DNA of 64,000 bases from Chamaecyparis obtusa (GCA_027943335.1 BSBK01003560.1:310001-374000), one strand, 5' to 3'. Shown: positions 47,493-59,430, counted from the first letter of the stretch. A program made the numbers and translations. Notes: generated by a model from the sequence alone, not told the origin.

Positions 47493-47703
47493 AAAAACAT
47501 TAGATTTCTACAATCCATTACGATGCAATTAGTTTCTGGATTTGATTGTGTAAGTTTTTTTAGCATCGACGTTTCGGATCACACTCTGTGATCCATCATC
47601 AGGAATAGAGAGTGAAGAATGAAAAATAAAATGTGATGATGGATCACGGAGTGTGATCAGAATGCTAAAAAAACTTACACAATCAAATCCAGAAACTAAT
47701 TGC
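47493..47703. mobile_element. Foldback (MITE-like) insertion
   Basis: Absent from copy A. 47523-47705 forms a hairpin: the left arm ATGCAATTAGTTTCTGGATT... pairs with the right arm almost base for base for ~75 bp, including GATCACACTCYGTGATCCAT, around a ~30-bp loop. About 30 unpaired bases precede the left arm. Imperfect 13-bp flanking repeats (ATTAGAAACTGTT, ATTAAAAACTGTT at 47480 and 47704) look like a target duplication. No coding capacity. Confidence 0.75.
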
Positions 47704-48720
47704 ATTAAAAACTGTTTTTTAATCTTAATTCCATATTCTTTTATATGAATCCTAAATTTTAAATGAATTGAAATAAAGATCCAGAATGATAGGTTGAGTT
47801 ATCTATTTGAGAATTTATTGCACTGTAATATTCTTTTTCTCTCCCTTACACTGGATCTAATAGGAGTGAAGGTTAGATTTTAACACTAAAGAGAATCTCC
47901 AAAATGTGGACCATATTAGTAAGAGAGAACTTCTAGGAAGAGCACTGAAATACCTACACAAATGTCAAATTCCAATGACATGCTGTAGGTCAAACCTAAC
48001 ATGAAACCTCTGTGCCACAGGGGCAAGTACAATCTTATTAGGACCTCTCCCCTTTGCTAAACACGACTTTCACAAAGGAGTAGGTCATTTTTAAACTGAT
48101 TGTTTTGTAATCTACGTCTTATATACATACATGAAGTAACTTCCTCTCTCATTGAATTCCACAGTCTTACATTAATGTTCCCATAAGGCTTAAATTTGCA
48201 GGATAAGCACACTATCAGATTCTCGATAATAGGTAGCAAATTATTAGTAAAACTAGGACATTTTGGAACGCAAATTTCTTACTCCAATCCAAACTGATAC
48301 TGAAAGCCAAGGGATCAGTCTCATTCATCAGTATGTCATCTTCTTATTTCATTCCTTAAAGGCTGGGGATTGGTGTCATTCATTCTCTTTTATAAATATG
48401 ACGAGTGCTTCACTACAAAGAACCCAGTAGTTATGCACCCTAACTTCACTCCTTTAGTGATTTCTGGAAATTGGTTCAGCTTGAGAGCACACAGAGAACT
48501 GAATTTAATGGTATCTCCAAATGGATTCTGGAAATGAGCAGTCTAGAAACAATGTATAATGGTATTTACATTCTGATCAAAATTTGAATGGTATTTACTG
48601 TCCTTTAGGCTTTTTCTGCAAAGTATCACATGTAATAATTTTTAGGTTGTCAGGTTAGAGTTTGATTGTTCAATATTTTTTTCTATTTCATGTGCTTGGT
48701 GGAGCAGAATTGACATAGCA

Positions 48721-49592
48721 TGTTGTAGACATGAGAAATTGGCCAAAGGCTTAAATCAATCAAAAGGTGCATCAAATCATCAAAATAGCATGGAAAATCA
48801 ATAAATGGAACAAAGACAATTCAAATCAAAGGAAAATTCAATTAAATGATTAAATAAATCTTGAAAAGGGGAAAAACACTACGAAATTGATTAAATTCAA
48901 TTAATGACATAGTTGTTGGAATGAAAAATCAAAATGAACCTCTTACCCTTCATGGCTAAATTTAATTACTTTAATTAATTAATAAATCATAATTTCCCTC
49001 AACAAAGCAAATTGGAGACAAAATGGACACAAATCACTCACTTTTGTTGAAATGGTCCAGCGTTTTGAAACCATTTAAATGATTGTCCCCTCCTTGTCCC
49101 CCCATTTATGGACAAAGCAAAGCCAATTGACCTTACCCAAGCATAACCATGATCAACTCACTCTACCCCCTACCCTTGGGAAATTACTATAAGTATGAGG
49201 CATTTTGGAGAACATTCCAATTTTAGAATTTCAATTGAAAAGCATTGTTACTATAGTCAATTGAAATCATTTCTAAGAGCAATTGAAGCATTTGAGCATT
49301 TAGAGTTTGTCATTTTAGCATTTTATCATTGCATTGTTATCAATGGAGCTAGATTAAGCATGAATTCATCATAGAATAAGCATTTAGAAGCATCATAGCA
49401 GCATTATTCTCATTTTAGAGGTGTCACTAGTGAGGATTTGCAGCTGAGAGCTCACTTACCACTTCTTTCTAGAGATCCATGAGATGTTATAGATTGTAGT
49501 TGCATTTTAGAGTAAATTTCTTTTGTATTTAGCTTAAATTGTTGCTACTTGATCTTAATTTCATGAAGGTGTTAAACTCACACACACACACA
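48721..49592 (+). mobile_element. Probable solo LTR, about 870 bp
   Basis: An insertion relative to copy A at GACATAGCA^TGTCTCATATG. The insert begins TGTTGTAGACATGAG, contains a TATA-like ACTATAAGTATGAGGC near 49190, and ends in a CA microsatellite (..ACTCACACACACACA), so it has TG...CA ends. The microsatellite hides the exact right boundary and target duplication. No coding sequence. It resembles Gypsy LTRs in organisation, but there is no second copy here to prove it. Confidence 0.5.
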
Positions 49593-49920
49593 CATGTCTC
49601 ATATGAAAATATAATACAATACTCACTTGATTAATTTTTAACCTATTGTGTGACCTCTTGTTGGTTCAATGCAACATTCCATTCATTCCTTTGTAGGTGT
49701 GATATATGTACTATAATAATATTTCATACCCTTTTGCTTGCAAGGTGTATTTGAGTCCTACGAAATTCCTTTTCCTAGTGGTAGGTACCCATTCCAGTTG
49801 TCTTCCCATAGTTGACTGTGCTTTCCTTTTCCTATCCGCCAAGTCACCTGATTGGATATGAGCTCAATTCCTATCTTTATTTGCTTTGCTTTAAATATTT
49901 CATATTTGTTCTCATGCCAC

Positions 49921-50689
49921 TAAGAGGTACTTGAAATTATCCTTTGTTTCCCTCTCCATTAAAATTATTTTGTATCTTGGTAGCTCATAGCTTGTAGGAC
50001 TTCTTGTAACAGCTGAATGCAATTCACAAAAGCAAGACATTGGCGTGTCTAACTGTCCATTTTTTAGTTTTAATTTATATAGGGTAGATTTTCCACAGAT
50101 AATTTGTGAATTTCTAGCTACTAGGAATATTCAAATATTCAAGAGGGAAGATAACTTCTTTAAAACATATGTTTTTAAATTTTTTTTTATATTGAAATAT
50201 TAAAAAAAATCAAATTGGATTATGTTTACTTAATTATCTATCTTAATGCAATCGATAATTATTTAGGATATTCTTAATATTTTTCTATTTTGTACTGTAG
50301 CAACCTAGAGAAGACTTGAAGACCATCCACAAAATGAAAAACACAAAACCATTTGCTGATTCTTGTGACTCCGGTTTTAATCCTTCTACAAAATAAGAAA
50401 ATTGGAATAGAAAAGAACAAATATAGAAGGTAAAAAGACAAACAATGGAAATCTCAACGTGGGTTCCTCTAACACCACACAATGGATATTGAATCTTGTC
50501 GCATGGAATCTCATAGGTATTGACATACTCAGTTAATGCCAATTTCTCAAAGAGAGTCAGAAATAAAAAATTAGTTATGGTGTTGCTTCATGAAACATGG
50601 TAGATTTCTAAGAACAAAAAAAATAATTAAGAATATGGGAAGCCAAACACAACATCTTGGATCCACACATAAGAACTATGGTTTAGTAA
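49921..50689. other. No gene recognised
   Basis: A+T-rich sequence between the end of copy B and the minus-strand LTR element. The minus-strand frame 50285-50542 shows no motif. Confidence 0.5.
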
Positions 50690-50694
50690 AACCC

Positions 50695-52653
50695 TATTGG
50701 AAAAAACAGACACAGAGGAAAGACCAGGGAGAAACCCAAATATGGGCTCTGTTGAGCACAGTCCCAATCTATTGCATTTATAACCAAACTTACATTAAAT
50801 AGATAGAAGACTCTAGATCAAAGTTGGCTGCAACATTAATTATGGACAGGTGGTGAGCTATTGTAGATATTTCCAGATACATGCCCGTGAGTCAAGATCT
50901 TTCTGGATGCTTTTGTCTGTGCCGACAGGGTTGCAGATAATTAATTTTTCTTCTAACATCCCCCCATAAATTAATTATCTAATTATTTTCAAATATCCCC
51001 CCATAATCTAAATAGGATGGGTCCCGACATTAAGTCTTCTTAGGTACCCATTTACAACACAAAATTTTGGTTCCCCTTATCACTATCACTTTGGGAAATT
51101 TGTTCCCATTGTCATTATCACTCTGGGTTTTTAACCTGTTCACCCATAACCATTTGGGATTTTCCCCAACAGATACAATGTTATATAATTTTAGGTTTTT
51201 CACCCAAATAAGTGGTTTTAGTTTACCACAAACCTCACTCAAGAAAGTGGTTTAAGGATGACCATGAACCTCGCAACAAGTGGTTTTGAATTACCAAGCA
51301 CACACTGGTTCAAATGACCACAAATTATTATTACAAGGAAACCATCATTTCTTGGGCTTTTCTCCTTTTGTACCTGCAACAAATTTGATTATTGAGTCCA
51401 TATAAAAATAAATCCATCTATCGAGATACATGGGTACCCAGCCGCTGTACTCGCCAATTATTTAGGAATTCTTTTCAGATACATGGTTCATCAACATGTT
51501 AAACCAAAAACTTCTAGGGTGTCGAGTACAACCGATAATGTACCCCTTACAATAAATTAGGTACAATACACTCTTCAACTTCATGATTGCACAGTATTTG
51601 GGATTGGCCTTTTTTTAAGAACCACCTAAATACTATCAACAACAAATTTAAACATCAACCTCTTGAAAACATAGTTCAAACAATCTTCTTAAATTAAGTG
51701 GGCAGGGATAGAGAAAAAAACGGGAGACACAGAACACCAAATAAAGACTTTTTATGATTTACCACTTTTTTAACATCAACCAGACTTTCTCACTTACGAA
51801 ATCCTTCCTGCAATTAGAATCAACTGATGAAAACATGGAGTGCAATCTGCCTCTTCTAATCTTCAACAAGCACTTGATGATCTCCTTCAATGACTTCCAA
51901 CAATCTTCCTGTCACAAGGTCTGCACACTGCACACAAATCTCTTCAACTTGAGCAACAGCTTACGTCAGCAATGATTTACAAAACCTTGACTTCATATTT
52001 ATGTGGCTTTTATTTCTTCCTTAGCTGCAACTTAGAAAAAATTTTCAAAAACATTTCTACTACTATCCACCTTTGTTGGATTCAACAACAATCGCCAATC
52101 TTGAATTCTTCAGTGGCTAAAACTTTACGCTTTGACCTTCTTTTTGGCTGGTTCTTCTGAAGCGAAACAGGAGACACCAATGTGCTACAACATTGAAAAT
52201 AGGGGAGACGAGACACCAATGTCCTCTGTCAAATGTAACATAGCATAAACACAAAACATAAACATAGCAGAACAAAGACAAAGAAAATAATACACAACTT
52301 TGCAAACTAGATGACACTCTGGTCTTGTCCTTGGGCTTGTGATGTGATCTGGACTCCTGCAATGTAACCACCATTGGCTCTGATACCATATTGGAAAAAA
52401 TAGACATAGAGGAAAGACCAGGGAGAAACCCAAATATGGGCTCTGCTAAGCATAGGCCCAATCTATTGCATTTATAACCAAACTTACATTAAATAGATAG
52501 AAGACTCTAGATCAAAATTGGATGCAGTATTAATTGTGGACAGGTGGTGAGCCGTTGTAGATATTTCTAGATACATGCCCATGAGTGCAAGATCTTTCTG
52601 GATGTTTCTGTCTGTGCTGATAGGGCTACAGATAATTAATTTATCTTCTAACA
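50695..52653 (-). mobile_element. Complete non-coding Copia-type LTR element (LARD/TRIM-like)
   Basis: Two direct repeats of ~265 bp (50695-50958, 52389-52653) start TATTGGAAAA and end TTCTAACA on the plus strand, so on the minus strand they are TGTTAGAAG...CCAATA. TGGTATCAGAGCC follows the 5' LTR directly, and a purine tract (ATGGGGGGA) precedes the 3' LTR. AACCC flanks both sides (50690-50694, 52654-52658). The 1430-bp interior encodes no gag or pol, so it must have been mobilised by another element. I count roughly 23 differences between the LTRs, so the insertion is old. A minus-strand TATA (TTATAAATGC) lies in each LTR. Confidence 0.9.
52376..52388 (-). promoter_or_regulatory. Primer-binding site of the minus-strand LTR element
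   Basis: TGGTATCAGAGCC on the minus strand is a perfect Met-tRNA-type primer-binding site, adjoining the 5' LTR at 52389 without a gap. It sets the element's orientation. Confidence 0.9.
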
Positions 52654-52658
52654 AACCC

Positions 52659-52953
52659 CACAAGGTGTGTTTACCAATTTCATAGTCATTTCCTTGGAGA
52701 ATGTAGGTTAATTTGTTTTCTTGTGAATTTCAGAAGAGTTTCTCCTTTGTAGTTATTTATATTCTCCCTCATAGGAATAATAGAGTTGCAATGAGGAAAC
52801 AACTCTTAGATTGGATCATCATAATCAATCAACGCAATCAATAATTGATGGACAAATTTAATACAAAAAAATAGTGTAGGAAAAAATAATAGAAAGAGGT
52901 TTCGATAAAAAAAATGTTAGATACTTTTCTTAATCTCTAGATAATACCTCCTT
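52659..52953. other. No gene recognised
   Basis: A+T-rich flank downstream (plus-strand sense) of the LTR element; nothing recognised. Confidence 0.5.
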
Positions 52954-53067
52954 AATACTTTGCATGTCAGATACTTTTCATGTATCTAATAATACTGAAA
53001 AATTGATACATGAAAAGTATCTGAATCAAATTAATACTGGGGTTTTACATATATATGCAAAGTATTA
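52954..53067. repeat. Nested inverted repeat (foldback, ~114 bp)
   Basis: Inner perfect arms CAGATACTTTTCATGTATC (52968-52986) and its complement (53005-53023) enclose an 18-bp loop. Outer arms AATACTTTGCAT (52954) and ATGCAAAGTATT (ending about 53067) pair too, with spacer asymmetry. It may be a small MITE or a remnant. The sequence would form a stable cruciform or RNA hairpin. Confidence 0.75.
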
Positions 53068-53086
53068 TCAATATGGCCAAGATGAC

Positions 53087-53915
53087 TCATGAATGCTTCC
53101 ATAGAACCCGTTGTGGTTGTTTCATCTGGATCCATCCATACATTATTGGTTCATGGTGGTTGTGGATCATATGTTACCATATCATTGTTAGGATCATTGG
53201 GGTTGTATGAACTACTAGCGAGATTAGGATCCATATCCTTTCTCTTCTTTGATCATGTCTCAGCAAGCATGAAATGCAAATCCTAAGATGGGGAATGAAT
53301 ATGCAATGATGGATGAATGGAAGATGATTCTAAGGAAACCTAAAGATGAGGATGAGACAGAACTAAGGAAGTCTAAGGGTAAATGAAAGACTTAGGATGA
53401 ACCTAAAGGATGTTTGAATAGTGATTGATTGGTATATTGTTGGGGATATGCTTAAGGATCTAAGGATTACATAGTGTCAAAAGGGGAATGAGTTGCCTTT
53501 CCTGGTGTAGGATCAAATGGATGGGATTTTCAACTTTAGATATACTTGTAATCTTTGGAAGATAAGATCATTTTCAATGCAAGACAATCTTTGGATCAAT
53601 ATGATGAGGCCTTTAATGACAAGTACTAGCCACCCTATAAAATGCTTAGTCAAAAGGGGTGGGGCTATAAGATGGTTTTGATTTAGGATAAGGATTTGAG
53701 CAACTCAAAAGGATGTGACATTAAGGGTTTGGATGGCTTGATTGATTTTTGGATTTGGATTTGGAACAAAGATGATTAGTTTGATCTAAGTGAGATTACC
53801 TAAGGGATGATGTAAATGCACTTAAAGGATTATATAAAATGCAAAGATGTTGAGACAACTTCGTGAGAATTAAAAGAATATGTCATGCAATAAGCCAACT
53901 AATCTTCTCTTTCAA
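53087..53915 (-). repeat. Inverted copy of the Gypsy-like leader and gag start
   Basis: The reverse complement matches 20341-21185 closely. The gag ATG lies at about 53235 (minus) and reads MDPNLASSSYNPNDPNNDMV, TYDPQPP, then TGA where the other copy has CGA, then DETTTTGSMEAFMSH, ending at 53087 where homology stops beside the foldback. A second, more truncated member of the same element family. Confidence 0.8.
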
Positions 53916-55189
53916 GGCTAACAAAGGCATGGTTTATCTAAAAGCATGCTCCAAACTACATGATTTTTGCATTGTAGGTTACTCTATTGAGTTTCTCTTG
54001 ATACTTGGTCTCTTCCTTGATTGTTGTTATGAGAGGTTGATGATCTTTAAGTTTTCATTCTACAACTTTCTTCTCCTGATATACATGGGCAATCAGTAAT
54101 TTCACTTTCTTGTGCTTTGTTGAATCAGTCATGTGTCCACGTTTTCCAATCTCTGAAGGTGATGATGTGCATAATGTTAGGATCTTTCCAAGCTAGGTAG
54201 TGGTTGTGGTAAGTGTACCTTGACTTGAGTTTTGAACAATCTCTGAAGCCTTGGAAAATGGTGAGCTAACAATCCCACAAGAGACAAAGCAATCTTGTGG
54301 GAACAACACATTATGATTTGATCTCTTTAGAAAAAGGAATCAAGACTCTAAATATGTATGTTTGAATAAATATTTTCATGGGGTCTGCAACATCGAAGAC
54401 ATGCACAAGCACTTTCTACTGTAAGGAATTGGCTTAACTTGAAAACCCTTTCTCACAAACTTAGGCACACACCCAAGAGATAATCAGAATATGACCACTG
54501 GTGCCCACACAATGGATCAACAATGCCACATTAGCCAACTCCAAATGCTCAAGGATGGCATGATATGGTGAGAATTTTGGGGAGGTTACTATCCTCCTTA
54601 CACACAGATTGTCAAACCTTTTGGGGATAGATCAAGTGGGCCTCTAAATTAATGGCATCTAGTAAGATTTGTGGCATCCTCTCAATTGGTTTATACATGT
54701 GTGACTCACTTAAGAGCCTAGTTGAGAATGTTGAAATCATAGGGATATTCACCTACCTCAGACTACCATCAACATGCATAACCTAACCTTGAAAGGATAA
54801 GACGAGAGTATGCTCAACACCTTGTTTATATACCAATTAGGGAATTACCGATTTGAGGTCATTCTCTAAAGGGGAAGTGCTTCCCTCTAGACATGCCTTG
54901 CTAGAAGCAAAACCAATTAAGTTTGATCTTTCTCTTCACTCAAGTTATGCGAAGATGAGGGAAGAGGATACATATACAAACTAATTATTTCTACGTCACT
55001 TACTTAAATTGTTGATTTCTTTGTTGTTTTACCTGTTACACTCTTCCCTTCCCTTCTTAAACCATTTTAGGTATAAATTGTTGATTTCTTTACTGTTTTA
55101 CCTATTACACTCTCTGGAGTCTAATGTTAATGATGTAAATGAGGCTATCTCATTGGGTAAAAAAACCATTTACCTTCACCAGGGGTTAA
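53916..55189. other. No gene recognised; small duplication at 55006-55112
   Basis: Mixed sequence with short plus-strand frames lacking motifs. AAATTGTTGATTTCTTTGTT recurs after 69 bp (55006 and 55075). Parts may belong to the LINE fragment that follows. Confidence 0.45.
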
Positions 55190-55690
55190 TCCTTAGATTG
55201 TATAACTTTCACCACGCCCTCTGCCCTCATCCCACTGTAGAAGTCACCCAAAGTGCCCAACAGCCTCCGTCGCCCTTGGTTTCCCTCAATTAGGGCTTCC
55301 CCATGCCCTCGGGTTCTATGGGATGCTCCACCCCTTCCGCTAGCCATAAATCCTCAGAGACCCACCCTACTCTTGGCTCTCGGGCTGGCTCCAAGCATGA
55401 ACTAACCCCTGAAGATTCCTCTTAGCCAACCCTCACGAAGTGTAAAAAGATTTTCATTAATCTAGAATGCCTGATGGCTACCGACCCTCAGCCCATCTCT
55501 ACTCGTCATTCTTCCCATCTAGCTAAAGAACAAGGAAAAAGAGCTATAAAAGAGATGTTGGATTAGGAGGATGCCTCAGTGGGATCCCCCAGTAGGGAAG
55601 AGGCTAAGAATTGCTCCACTAGTGCATTTGACCCACATTTCTGACCAAGCATTAAAATGGTTTTTCTTGGTTGGTTTATAGAAGGAAAAA
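55190..55690 (+). pseudogene. Probable LINE fragment: ORF1 tail to endonuclease start
   Basis: One frame reads VTQSAQQPPSPLVSLN-stop, a Ser/Pro-rich stretch, STRHSSHLAKEQGKRAIKEM, LD-stop-EDASVGSPSREEA and SIKMVFLGWFIEGKINK. The last part resembles the start of a plant LINE endonuclease (pattern M(K)xxxWNxRGLN), and the preceding TRSSxRLA-like words occur in LINE ORF1 tails. Three stops interrupt it and the sequence leaves the family near 55690. No reverse transcriptase is present. The call rests on a short motif. Confidence 0.35.
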
Positions 55691-55710
55691 TAAATAAAAA
55701 TTATCCATTC

Positions 55711-55750
55711 CCGTGTTGGTCACTGTTGGTCGCAATTTCGACCAACACGG
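55711..55750. repeat. TTGGTCG palindrome
   Basis: CCGTGTTGGTC and GACCAACACGG pair over 11 bp; a shifted alternative, GTTGGTCG with CGACCAAC, also pairs. The TTGGTCG/CGACCAA vocabulary recurs at 58915-59430. Confidence 0.75.
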
Positions 55751-55751
55751 A

Positions 55752-55909
55752 CATATAACTTAAAAAAAGGGCATTTTCATTATATTTCATTTTGTTATTG
55801 CGCAGAGGTGAAGGAGGTCAGAAGTAGGGCATATAACTTTTTAAAAAAGGGTGTTTTCATTATATTTCATTTTGTTATTGTACAGAGGTGGAGGCTGGAA
55901 GGAGGGCAT
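55752..55909. repeat. 79-bp tandem pair
   Basis: ATATAACTTAAAAAAAGGGC...GGGC is repeated after 79 bp with scattered changes (ATTTCATTTTGTTATTG kept in both). Confidence 0.85.
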
Positions 55910-58038
55910 CGACACCTACCCACCTGTAAGGGCATTTCTACCAAATTTGGATTTATGTGGATATCTCTATAAAACTATTCGTGTTCATTTCACTCCCAAA
56001 TGCTTTCAACACATCCCTCATTTGCAGACTCGTGAACCTTAACCGACATGGCCACCTTAACCTTAAAGTTGCTCAGATTCTTTGATGTTGTTAACATTTA
56101 TGGGTATGAAAACAACAATATTTGGTGGCCTTGAGTTGACAGTGGCATCTCAATGTTTAATCTAGTCCTATTTGTGCTTATTTCCATGTTGTTCTCCTAA
56201 TTTAATGTTTTTGTGAAGGCCACGGACCTGTGACTGCTTCTCCATCTTTTCATTTTATTTATGGCATCATAATTTTGTAGTTCGAGCATTTTGTTTGATC
56301 ACTGCATTTGATGTTTGCTACTATGTTAATGGGGAACTTGAAACCCCGTAGGCCATTTAGGGCAATATTTGATTGTCATTCTTTTGAATCATTTTATTTG
56401 TTATTTGATGAGGCCACGAGCACCATTGATTTGATATTGATGCTTCATTATTACTTGGCACAACCTGTGCTTTATGTTGGATTTGTATTTCCTTTTACCG
56501 TTTCCTCCATTACATGGATCTAGGGAATCATATTTTTGTCCACTGGTGCTCTATTCATCACTGTTGTTCCTCTTTATGTTCATAGTTTGTGCTATTGTAA
56601 GGGGAATCATGACTTATTGTTACTCTTTGATATACAACTCGTATCTTCTATTCATGCATTACATTTTACTTTGAAAACCGTGCATCATTGTCTTTACTTA
56701 CTGTTGCTTCATTTTGGTGGTATGCTTGTGGATGATTGGCTATTGAGTTATAATGAATGTTGAATCTGAAATTTGAGTCTTTGTCAAAGAAATGTTGATT
56801 AGTTTATGAGGCCATGAAGTAGTTATCACTTTTGATGTTCAATGTTTGTATCTTTGGGAGCATGTTCTTGCATGGTTGTTGATCCTTCCTAGATTGGACA
56901 TTTGTAACCATGCCATTGCATGGAGGTAGTGCTTTGTAATCTATCTGATGCCTCATTTTCTATTGTTGTTCTTGTGTAGACTCATATCTTGTGAGCTATT
57001 GTTGTTGTTATCCATTTTTTAACTATGTATTTTCTCTCATTTATAGAGCTAGGGAATCATTAATTATCCTATTTGATGATTTCCTATTGCTGGTATTTGT
57101 TGAGTCCAAAGATGAGGTCATGGCTCCTCTATTTTTCATGGTATTGATGTTGATGCTTGATCACATATATCTATTGTTCCATGAATACATAATGAGTACT
57201 TATTTGGATGTAACTTACATCTTTGTCTGCATATATCACTGATGTTATGGTTATTGATACTTCACTTGCTTGAAAGACATCCTTGGGGATGTGCTTGAAT
57301 GCTATCTCATGATGTTCTTATGTCATTGTTTCAAGGAAATGTAATATGTATGGATTCAAATTTATCTTCATCTCTAAGATTGCAAGGGAATGGCTATAGA
57401 AATGATTCATGACAAGTCCCATCAACAAAGAGTCCAAAATGACCTTGAAAAGAGAATATCAATTTACCATTTCTCATTTACTCTATTGCTGTGGAATTCT
57501 TCTGTCATAGGAATTTCAAAATTTTCTTGCTTGTTATTTCTGCTTTCCAAATTCTTTGCAATTTTGTGTGCTTTAATTCATGATATATATCTATTTCCCA
57601 GGTGGCTGTGGTTAATCTTGAGCAAACTAAGGATTTCAATAAGCCCAAAAATAAAGAGGGATAAGAAGAGGAGAAATAATCAAGGCAACTTTCTATTTGT
57701 ATTTCATAATTGTCTGGTAATATCCAACGAAAAAGTAGGAAAAAAAAGCCCAATGGTTTTTTCATAGCTAGAAAAGACAAACCAGTCGTAGAGGGGCTGA
57801 CAACTATCCAATAAGAAAACTCATTTCCTGGAGCAAATCTCCCACACAAATCCTATAGGCTAAACAGACTGATAGCAATACTTCATCATATAGACAATCT
57901 TAGGGGTCTTACAACATATTGCAAAATGATGTACCTATTGCTTGTTCCTTTACAAATATTCAATGACCCAACAATTAAATAGAGAATAGACAAATTCGCT
58001 CTATAGTTTGTGAATGAAAATGAAAAAGAAATGAGGTT
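55910..58038. other. T-rich stretch, no gene recognised
   Basis: Many short hydrophobic plus-strand frames (56308-57242) follow from T-rich composition (TTT codons) and show no family motif. Nothing resembling a transposon protein was found on either strand. Confidence 0.5.
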
Positions 58039-58169
58039 TTAACCAATGCAGATAGGGGTGTCGTCGTTAAAGTTGTAATTATCCACAACAGTGATAATGT
58101 GCTTTGTTGCATAGACGTTAAGATAAGCTTCATTTGCATTTGTAACAAAAAATAATGTAGGTGTTCCAC
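58039..58169 (-). pseudogene. Possible terminal exon of an unidentified host gene
   Basis: On the minus strand, an acceptor TTTTTTCCCAG is followed by 43 codons reading GTPTLFFVTNANEAYLNVYA, TKHIITVVDNYNFNDDTPIC, IG-stop. The sequence is protein-like and ends at a TAA. Upstream of the acceptor no matching exon was found within 500 bp. I do not recognise the protein. It may be a fragment carried by a repeat. Confidence 0.3.
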
Positions 58170-58914
58170 CTGGGAAAAAATTGACAATATGAGCCAAATA
58201 AAAGGCCCCATTGGTTCCCTTTTATTCTCCATAGTGGTAAAACTGGTTCCATGTTGATAGAATTTTCAAGTGAAGATACACAAAAGCTGACAATTTACTT
58301 CAAAAAGCTAAAAAAAGACTTGCATTTTGTGGAAAAATAACAAGACAAGGAAGAAAAGATATACCCAATTACCAGTACCACGCCCCTAATATTTTATTTT
58401 TATTTTCTCAAATCAAAAAATTCTTGGCATTAGCAAGGGAGTTTTCTCCTCAACTAACAATACTTAGGAGATTCAGTTACATGTGTAAACATACAAAGAA
58501 CTAAATCTCACATACCCAAATATAGAAAGAAAACACTAAGAAAAGTTCCTCAATAATAATCCCTTGAAACTCAAAGCTCCAAAAATAGGCATTAACAACG
58601 CAATTTAGAAGCCAAAAGTTCCATAAAGCTAAACACCTTGACCAATAAATTATCTCTTAGATTCACTAAAATCCATACTTTTGATCAAAATATGAAATTT
58701 CACAACGTAAATAGCTTAAACAACACACTCATCAACACATTCAAAGACCAAAGGGAAGCAATCTTTTCAATGAAACTCAAATTTTCAAGTTGAACATATA
58801 AATGCTTCCTCACAATATAGGCTAGAACTCACAATGATAAAAAAATAAAACTATCAAACCGTAACAATCCATAATCTAGGACACTAGTACATTTTGCACC
58901 ATTTTTTGACGCAC

Positions 58915-59430
58915 TATTGGTCGAAGTTTTTACCCAACTCGGTCGAATAGATGACCAACTAGTTCATCGCTATTATCGGCGTCGAAATATTGACCCATTA
59001 CTGCAACCATCGAATGATCGATGCCAATATTGGTCGAAATCGAAGGCAATCTTGGTCAAAAATAACATTAGAAAGTGTTGGCATATTGGTCAATCATTCG
59101 ACCAATATAGATTAATATTGGTCAAAATATTTGGTCACTTCGACCAGGATGCCAAACTCACTGCGGTCATATTTCGACCAAAGTCCATCGCACTTTAGAC
59201 CAATATTGGTCAAAATATTTGGCAGCTCTCACCAGGATGCCAAACTCGCAACGTGCATATTTCGACCACATTTCGTCGCACTTTAGACCGATATTGGTCA
59301 AAATATTTAGAGGCTCCGACCAGGATGCCAAACCCACAACGCCACATTTCGACACAGAATGGTTGATTTTTGGACCAAACTAGGCCAGGCTTTCGACAAA
59401 GGTGACTCGAAACGTCGACCACGGTGAGTC
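58915..59430. repeat. Subterminal TTGGTCGAAA repeats, 88-bp period
   Basis: AATATTGGTCAAAATATTT occurs at 59114, 59202 and 59290 (step 88), each followed by GACCAGGATGCCAAACYC and TTTCGACCA. Upstream, single TTGGTCGAA and CGACCAA motifs occur in both orientations (58918, 59031, 59100). Frames at 59167-59422 on the minus strand are by-products of the array. Confidence 0.9.

Larger units (their letters stand above)
44309..49920 (+). repeat. Segmental duplication, copy B
   Basis: Direct-orientation counterpart of 92-4135, longer because of insertions at 44377-44512, 47493-47716, about 48144-48478 and 48721-49592. Everything else (tandem unit, TATA module, exon, intron-like tail) is in the same order. 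The tail of the same tandem family also occurs at 44093-44308, directly outside the giant insertion. The 330-bp difference near 48144-48478 (insertion here or deletion in A) has no recognisable ends. Confidence 0.85.

Noticed and set aside
56308..57767. Several 60-125-codon hydrophobic plus-strand frames
   Set aside because: Result of T-rich composition; no conserved motif, overlapping in different phases.
59167..59422. Two minus-strand frames (62 and 70 codons)
   Set aside because: Translation of the 88-bp subterminal repeat.
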